NCBI GenBank assembly: GCA_003117195.1
Contig: BDSI01000071.1
Location: 186,001 to 250,000 of the forward strand
Direction of reading: 5' to 3'
Source of the DNA: Eudorina sp. 2006-703-Eu-15
Taxonomy: Eukaryota; Chlorophyta; Chlorophyceae; Chlamydomonadales; Volvocaceae
DNA: 64,000 nucleotides
The notes below the pieces were generated by a model. The model was not told where the DNA came from. It did not search any database and saw only the letters and a program-made list of their open reading frames with translations. The position numbers and the translations under genes are program-made. Shown one piece after another: positions 58,557 through 64,000 of the stretch (within the stretch, counting starts at the first letter, position 1; every line of letters starts with the position of its first letter).

Positions 58557-61500
58557 TGCTCCCTGGGGGGGTCCCCCTCCTGCCCCCACCCCTCGGGGGC
58601 CGCGGCATGCGTGCACGATTATTATGATTTGATTGAAACGGGAAAGGAAAGCTTTGCCGCTGGTGCCGCTGGACAAAATACTTCGCTGCTTCCGTACATA
58701 CGTACATACATACGTACGTGCATGGGAATTGTCTGTTGGCCGCCGGCCACGTTGAACTCTCGGGAGGAGCGCACCGGCCAGCGGGTCACCTGGCGAGGGC
58801 CGGGAGGGCTGCGGCGGGGTCGGGCTGCGGCTGTCGGCACGGTGCGGTACGGTGCAGTACGGTACGGTACGGGGGGAGACATACCGGCGGGCTGCTCCAA
58901 TGGCGCCGCCAGACCGCACACGTGGGCAGGGTGGCTGGATGGCGGTGGTCCGACAGCGACCCGACCCAGACACAGAGGAGGAGGAGGGGTATGGATTGGG
59001 GAACCGGGAGGAGGAGGAGGGGGGGATAGGGTAGCTGCGATGGCGGTGTGAAGGGATGAAGAAGCCCTGAGAGCCCTGGACCACCTGCCCACCTGGGAGA
59101 GCATGAGGGTGTGGGGTGGACGTGGGTGGGTGCGGGGCTGCCCGAGGGCGCGGAGGTGGCCGATTCCGGGCCGAACACGTCGTACCGTCGTACGAATATG
59201 TTCAGGCGCACCCCACGCGCTCTTGACAAACACACAAACAAACACACACGCACACGTGCTGCTTCGCCGCCGGTGTGGGTGCTGGGTGCTGGGTCTTGCG
59301 CGGTGGTTGCTGGCCGGGATACAAGGTGCGCCCAACCCAGCCGCGCAAACGTCCTTGACGAGAGCAGGTGTCATCTGCCTATCGAGGTGGTAGTTAGTGG
59401 AGGTCGTTAGTCACCGCGTCGTGAGGACGCACACAGAGGAGGCGGGGCCGCAGTCCACAACATTTCTGGTCAGCATAACAAACGCTCATATAGCAAACAC
59501 TGGTTCCAGCACCGGTTCCAGCCCTTACCCGATTGTCGTTGCGCGTATGCCGTACGAGGTACGACCCTTGCCGCCCTAAATCTGCGTCAACACCGCCCTA
59601 CCTCCGTCCCCTTTGGTGGCATGGCATGCACCCTTTTTCAATTGCGCGCATCATTGCGTTATTCCGCATCGTCTGGGGTCGTCTTCGGCGGACGGCGGTG
59701 CTGACCACACGGCGATTTGCTGGCAGGTGGGTCCGTTGCGGAAACGACGAGAGGATCGCACGCACGTACAGCATTATGGTGTGAATCCGTGTGGCCAAGG
59801 CTGGCAGCCTTCCGCGAAAAACGCGCCGAACCGACAGCGTTATTCCGACACCGCAGCCGCTTTATTACCACATAGGTCGGGCGATGGGTACGTGATACAC
59901 GTATACGGGCAATTGTTGGGCCCCTCGCCTTCCTCACACTCCTGCTCTGCCTGCATACGAACACACAGCAAGAACAAACCGCCAACGGGCCCCGTCGTCC
60001 AACGGGCCAGCCAGCCAGCCATTCATCCAGCCAGCAAGACAAACAGCCAGTCAAGCAATCAGGCAATGCAGCAGCATGCAGATGCAGCAGCACCGCCCGA
60101 CACTGACACAACCGAAATCGGTTGCTCACGGGGACACCAGCCAATACCCATCCATCCCGCCTGCCACCTTCACCGCGCGCTCTCTTCCCCTCACCACAGC
60201 CGCTATCCTCTGCCGACCCCATCCATCCCGCCTCACCAGTTGACGTACTGTCCAGGCCTCCACACGTCCGTCCAGTGCCCTCCGGCAAAGCGAGGTGACA
60301 GTCACCCCCCGCCGGCCACGAGCCAATCATCTCCTCCGTCAATTGAAATCACAGAGCGAAGCCAAAACCAAAGAGGCCAAAGAACTGAAAAGATCCCCCA
60401 ACGTGTGCACACGCATCCATTTGGGCTGCATGGCCTACGTCCGACCGCCCCCTTGGGGTTTTTCCCCTCCCCTTCCTTTTCTCCTCCTCCCCCGTCCTCG
60501 TCCTCTTTCTCCTCCCCTTCTCCTCCTCGTCCTCCTCCTCCTCAACCTGCCATCATCGCCGCGCGCACCTCTGCCTCTTCAGTACTGCTCCACCCCACTC
60601 CCATCTGCCACCCTTAATGATACCAAAAAAGACACAATCGCGATGGCAAATCGCCGATTGACCGCATACTGCTTGAGGCCCCCTGTGCTTGCACCCACTC
60701 GTTGCATCCCAGGTACGAAATACACAGATCCGGCACACATGGCATGGAGCGAGCCCCGGCCCCCACACGAGGCGTCGACCGGGTCGGCGGGTGCGTGGGC
60801 TGCGCCACACAGAACAGCACCGCACAGCACGTCACAGCACGTCACAGCACGACATAGCACGTCACAGCACACCTTCCGCGGGTGCAGCTCGGCGGCTCCC
60901 TCACGGCTTCGGGGATCCCGAAGACCATCGGTCATTGCAGGACATCGTCCACTCCTGTCGTGGAGTACGCGGGCCGGCGTGGACACTGTACGACGGCTGC
61001 CGCGAGATCCGTACACCGTACATCGTACAACAGCCTCATGGATTCACGTCTTGTACTACTACTACGGTCCTCGTACTACGCTTCTCATCCCTTGGCCAAG
61101 TCCTGCAGTTCGGGTTTGCATGCAGCTCCTCCTCACGGGATCCAACACCCACAATTCACGGTCGTACGGTTGTGGACTTCAGGTTGCCACAAACAACCCT
61201 GGAGACACTCACAGCGGCCCCATCGGAGGAGCCCACAGACAGCATGATGTGGCAACATTAAGTTGCATTAAACCGCCCTTTGTTGCCATTTCCGTTCAGG
61301 ACAGGCGAACAGCGTCAAACACACGGCTCAGTCGTCAACCAAAACCTACCATACACTCCCCGGAAAACCCCCAACCAGCTGGTGGCCAAGCCCCAAGCGA
61401 CCAGTCATGAGCCCACGCAACGAACAAGAGGATGCTGAGGTATCACCACCCAGCCACCCCAGTTGCTGACCCCACTTACCGACCTCAAAAGAATCCCGCA

Positions 61501-61973
61501 CAGCACAGCACAGCACAGCAGAGCGCCGCACCGCCGCCCAAAACCACACACCATGACAAGTACGGCAACTCCCTAAACCCTCTTAATACGTGCCACCACG
61601 ACAATCACGCACCAGCTTTGGCAGCCCGATCACACACCATCAAGTACCCTAACCGCTGTGAGCTGAGAGCGCTCTGCTGCCCCCATGCCGCGGGCGCGCC
61701 CCCAAGGCCCAAGCCCCGCCTGACACCTGTGTCCTACGTTGTATTACATCACGGCAGTAACTGATGACCCACGAAGTCCACTGTAACGAAATTCACACAA
61801 AATCAACTTGCAGGTTTGCGAGCACTTTACCTGGCTGACCAAGACGCGTGCCTGGCTGCATCAAGTTAGTGCCGTACTACGTGTTCACGATGATCTCATG
61901 CCGTACAAACAATGCATAATGCGACACAGGATCACCTTCAAACAAAGCAAACGAGGCCTGCAGCAGAGCAGTC
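58557..61973. other. Gene-poor stretch with short simple repeats
   Basis: No gene is supported. It holds CGTACATA-type runs (58690-58720), TACGG repeats (58846-58872), a CAGCACGTCA decamer repeat (about 60822-60873), a CT-rich tract (about 60465-60545) and CAGCA runs (61497-61522). Open frames lack motifs and consistent splice context. Confidence 0.4.
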
Positions 61974-62441
61974 TGCTGCTCTGGTACCCCGACCACGCCA
62001 GTGATGCAACCCATCATCAACAAACTCACCAACTGCCGCCGCATCATACCGGCGCGAAACCACCAACGACCTGCACCACCAACTACCTGCCCAAACTGCC
62101 ACTGCATCGGGGGGCCGGGAGTTGGGACGCGGAAGCTCGGCGTGGCTCCGCTGGCCCCCCTGCCCCCGGCCCCCTGGACTCCTTGTCTGACACCACCCGT
62201 TGAGAGGGGCCCGCGGATGCGTCATGACAATCAGTGAGGACCCCTCCGCGTTCCTCCTCCTCGAGCAACCACACCCGCACCAACAATACCTAGGGTCACG
62301 ACCAACACACGGGGCGTACCACGCGCTCGATAAAGCACCCGGCAGTGAATCACCCGGCAGTGAACCACCCGGCAGCGAACCACCCGGCAGCGAACCACCC
62401 CGCGGTCGACAGACAGGTACAGCCGGAGGCACGGCCTCTGG
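61974..62441. repeat. Long direct repeat, copy 1 (468 bp)
   Basis: It matches 63533-64000 base for base as far as I can read, at an offset of 1559 bp. Copy 2 runs into the window edge, so the true length is unknown. Confidence 0.9.
62339..62402. repeat. 12-bp repeat inside the long direct repeat
   Basis: CCCGGCAGTGAA and CCCGGCAGCGAA units, each followed by Y-CA, repeat about five times. They recur in copy 2 at about 63898-63961. Confidence 0.85.
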
Positions 62442-63532
62442 GAAAGCGGAGGGGGCCGCATCACCAAGGCGTCCCAACTCGCAAGGCGACAGCCGTACTT
62501 CTGCTGGACGTACGACAGCGCCTGATGAAACAGGGGAGGAGGCCCACACACTGACCAATCACATGCTGCTCTGGGACCCACCGCCACCTGGCGGGGTTCG
62601 AGGCGCGTGGGGGTCCCCATCGGCGACTGGGGGGAAGTGTGGGGCCAGGCAGGGACTCAACGGTTAATTGCGTTGCCATAACCACTTCACCTGACCCAAA
62701 CCGCCGCAACGGTCAGCCAACCACCCAGCGACCCACCCACCCAAGCGTGCGCCCGCAAGCTGGCAACTGGCAGTGCAGCATCGGTCTCCGTACGGCCGTC
62801 AACTGCCATCACAACCACCACCACCACACCAACAATAACAGCCAACACAGTCGATCACAGAAACCCGTAAAACCACATGATCAACCACCACACAACTCCT
62901 CTTACATGCACCCTACAATATCACGATTTCGCGACTTCGATGCCTCCTGTCCATTGGTGACAGGAGTTGAGGCAAGGCGCGCGTGCTGTCACCAACCGCC
63001 TACCAACCGCCCGCCAACCGCCCGCTAACCTGCAGATCGATGAAACCCGACAGGAAAAGGTCACACAGACAGACAAACGGACAGACAGACGGACAGACAG
63101 ACGGGCAGACAGACAGACAGACAGACAGACGGACAGACAGACGGACACGGCGAGGAGGCGCAGGCAGCCGGAGGGGCACCGCACCTTCCTCGCCATAGAT
63201 AGGTACATATGCGTGGAGGCACAGACACAGACCGCCCCTTTTTGAGAGGACCACACCCATGTCGCATGTCGTACAGGATCGCGCCCACATGTACACCACC
63301 GAAGCGCCTGTAACGCCCTGCATTGCACGTCGCCCGCCGCATTCCACATTCCACAAACCTTGACAGTCCTTGGCAACAACAGCAGCAAGCCTAGCGGGTA
63401 CCGCACGGTGCCACCGCCGCACTCAACACCGCCCCACTCGGCCGCTCTTCGGCTGCGCTGCGCGCGGACTCGGGCGCCCGCGTGGCCCCGTGCGATCGGG
63501 TGTGCTGTGCTGTGCTGTGCTGTGCTGTGCTG
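62442..63532. other. Spacer between the two long direct repeats
   Basis: It holds a (GACA)n-like tract at about 63060-63150 and a (CTGTG)n tract at its end. A minus-strand frame reaching into copy 1 (62231-62620) has one protein-like segment (FHQALSYVQQKYGCRLASWD) but neither end can be supported. Confidence 0.35.
63060..63150. repeat. Degenerate (GACA)n tract
   Basis: CAGACAGACAGACGGACAGA-type units run for about 90 bp. Confidence 0.85.
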
Positions 63533-64000
63533 TGCTGCTCTGGTACCCCGACCACGCCAGTGATGCAACCCATCATCAACAAACTCACCAACTGCCGCCG
63601 CATCATACCGGCGCGAAACCACCAACGACCTGCACCACCAACTACCTGCCCAAACTGCCACTGCATCGGGGGGCCGGGAGTTGGGACGCGGAAGCTCGGC
63701 GTGGCTCCGCTGGCCCCCCTGCCCCCGGCCCCCTGGACTCCTTGTCTGACACCACCCGTTGAGAGGGGCCCGCGGATGCGTCATGACAATCAGTGAGGAC
63801 CCCTCCGCGTTCCTCCTCCTCGAGCAACCACACCCGCACCAACAATACCTAGGGTCACGACCAACACACGGGGCGTACCACGCGCTCGATAAAGCACCCG
63901 GCAGTGAATCACCCGGCAGTGAACCACCCGGCAGCGAACCACCCGGCAGCGAACCACCCCGCGGTCGACAGACAGGTACAGCCGGAGGCACGGCCTCTGG
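63533..64000. repeat. Long direct repeat, copy 2 (468 bp, cut by window edge)
   Basis: Same sequence as 61974-62441. It begins directly after a (CTGTG)n tract at 63501-63535 and continues to the last base of the window. Confidence 0.9.

Noticed and set aside
62231..62620. Minus-strand frame with FHQALSYVQQKYGCRLASWD, faintly like SGNH-hydrolase sequences
   Set aside because: The likeness rests on about 20 residues. Neither end of a gene can be supported, and the frame runs into the 12-bp repeats.
63060..63150. Possible CRISPR-like array from evenly spaced repeats
   Set aside because: It is a simple (GACA)n microsatellite without spacers, in nuclear eukaryotic DNA.

Overview
The window looks like nuclear DNA of a volvocine green alga (Chlamydomonadales, a relative of Chlamydomonas, Gonium or Volvox). 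It is very GC-rich. Genes are broken by many GT-AG introns full of microsatellites and minisatellites. Proteins carry long Ala/Gly/Gln/Pro low-complexity inserts. Several genes have the algal poly(A) signal TGTAA downstream, and there is a plastid ribosomal protein and a lumenal C-terminal peptidase. The species cannot be named from sequence alone. Gene models were built by hand from splice signals and reading phase.

Layout. 1-344: 3' end of an unrecognised gene (+). 345-9279: gene-poor, with a 660-bp tandem repeat (1480-3119), a 2.3-kb inverted-repeat element with a candidate 7-bp target duplication (4158-6452), and an 18-bp minisatellite. 9280-10867 (-): a 370-aa Gln/Pro-rich protein, divergent from 11181-18761 (+): a 510-aa two-span membrane protein whose intron 4 holds a 1-kb, 27-bp minisatellite. 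19805-20377 (-): plastid ribosomal protein bL28, followed in the same frame after its TGA by an unexplained Cys-rich 83-codon stretch. 21024-40200 (-): a 21-exon DHX29-type DExH RNA helicase of about 2175 aa. 40694-46381 (+): a MYND/F-box/WD40 protein, divergent from the helicase. 48736-54122 (-): a CtpA-type C-terminal processing peptidase. 55941-58556 (+): an HDDC2/YfbR-like HD-domain nucleotidase. 58557-64000: gene-poor, ending in an exact 468-bp direct repeat cut by the window edge.

The genes do not form a pathway. They are separate housekeeping functions: cytosolic translation (DHX29), plastid translation (bL28), photosystem II maturation (CtpA), nucleotide metabolism (HDDC2) and probably ubiquitin ligation (F-box/WD40). 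Pairs are arranged divergently (9280/11181, 21024-40200/40694, 48736-54122/55941) or convergently.

The most interesting signal is a dispersed intronic element of about 40 nt. It starts CTGGCAGCAGCGCAG and ends ATGTCTACCAATTTCC. I find eleven clear copies plus one degenerate copy in introns of four unrelated genes on both strands. Every copy is in the sense orientation of its host gene, and most lie within about 200 nt of the 3' splice site. Other points for a second look are the in-frame Cys-rich extension after bL28, a 29-nt microexon that carries the helicase Walker A motif, a one-base homopolymer frameshift in the helicase, and an in-frame GC-AG intron in the HD-domain gene.
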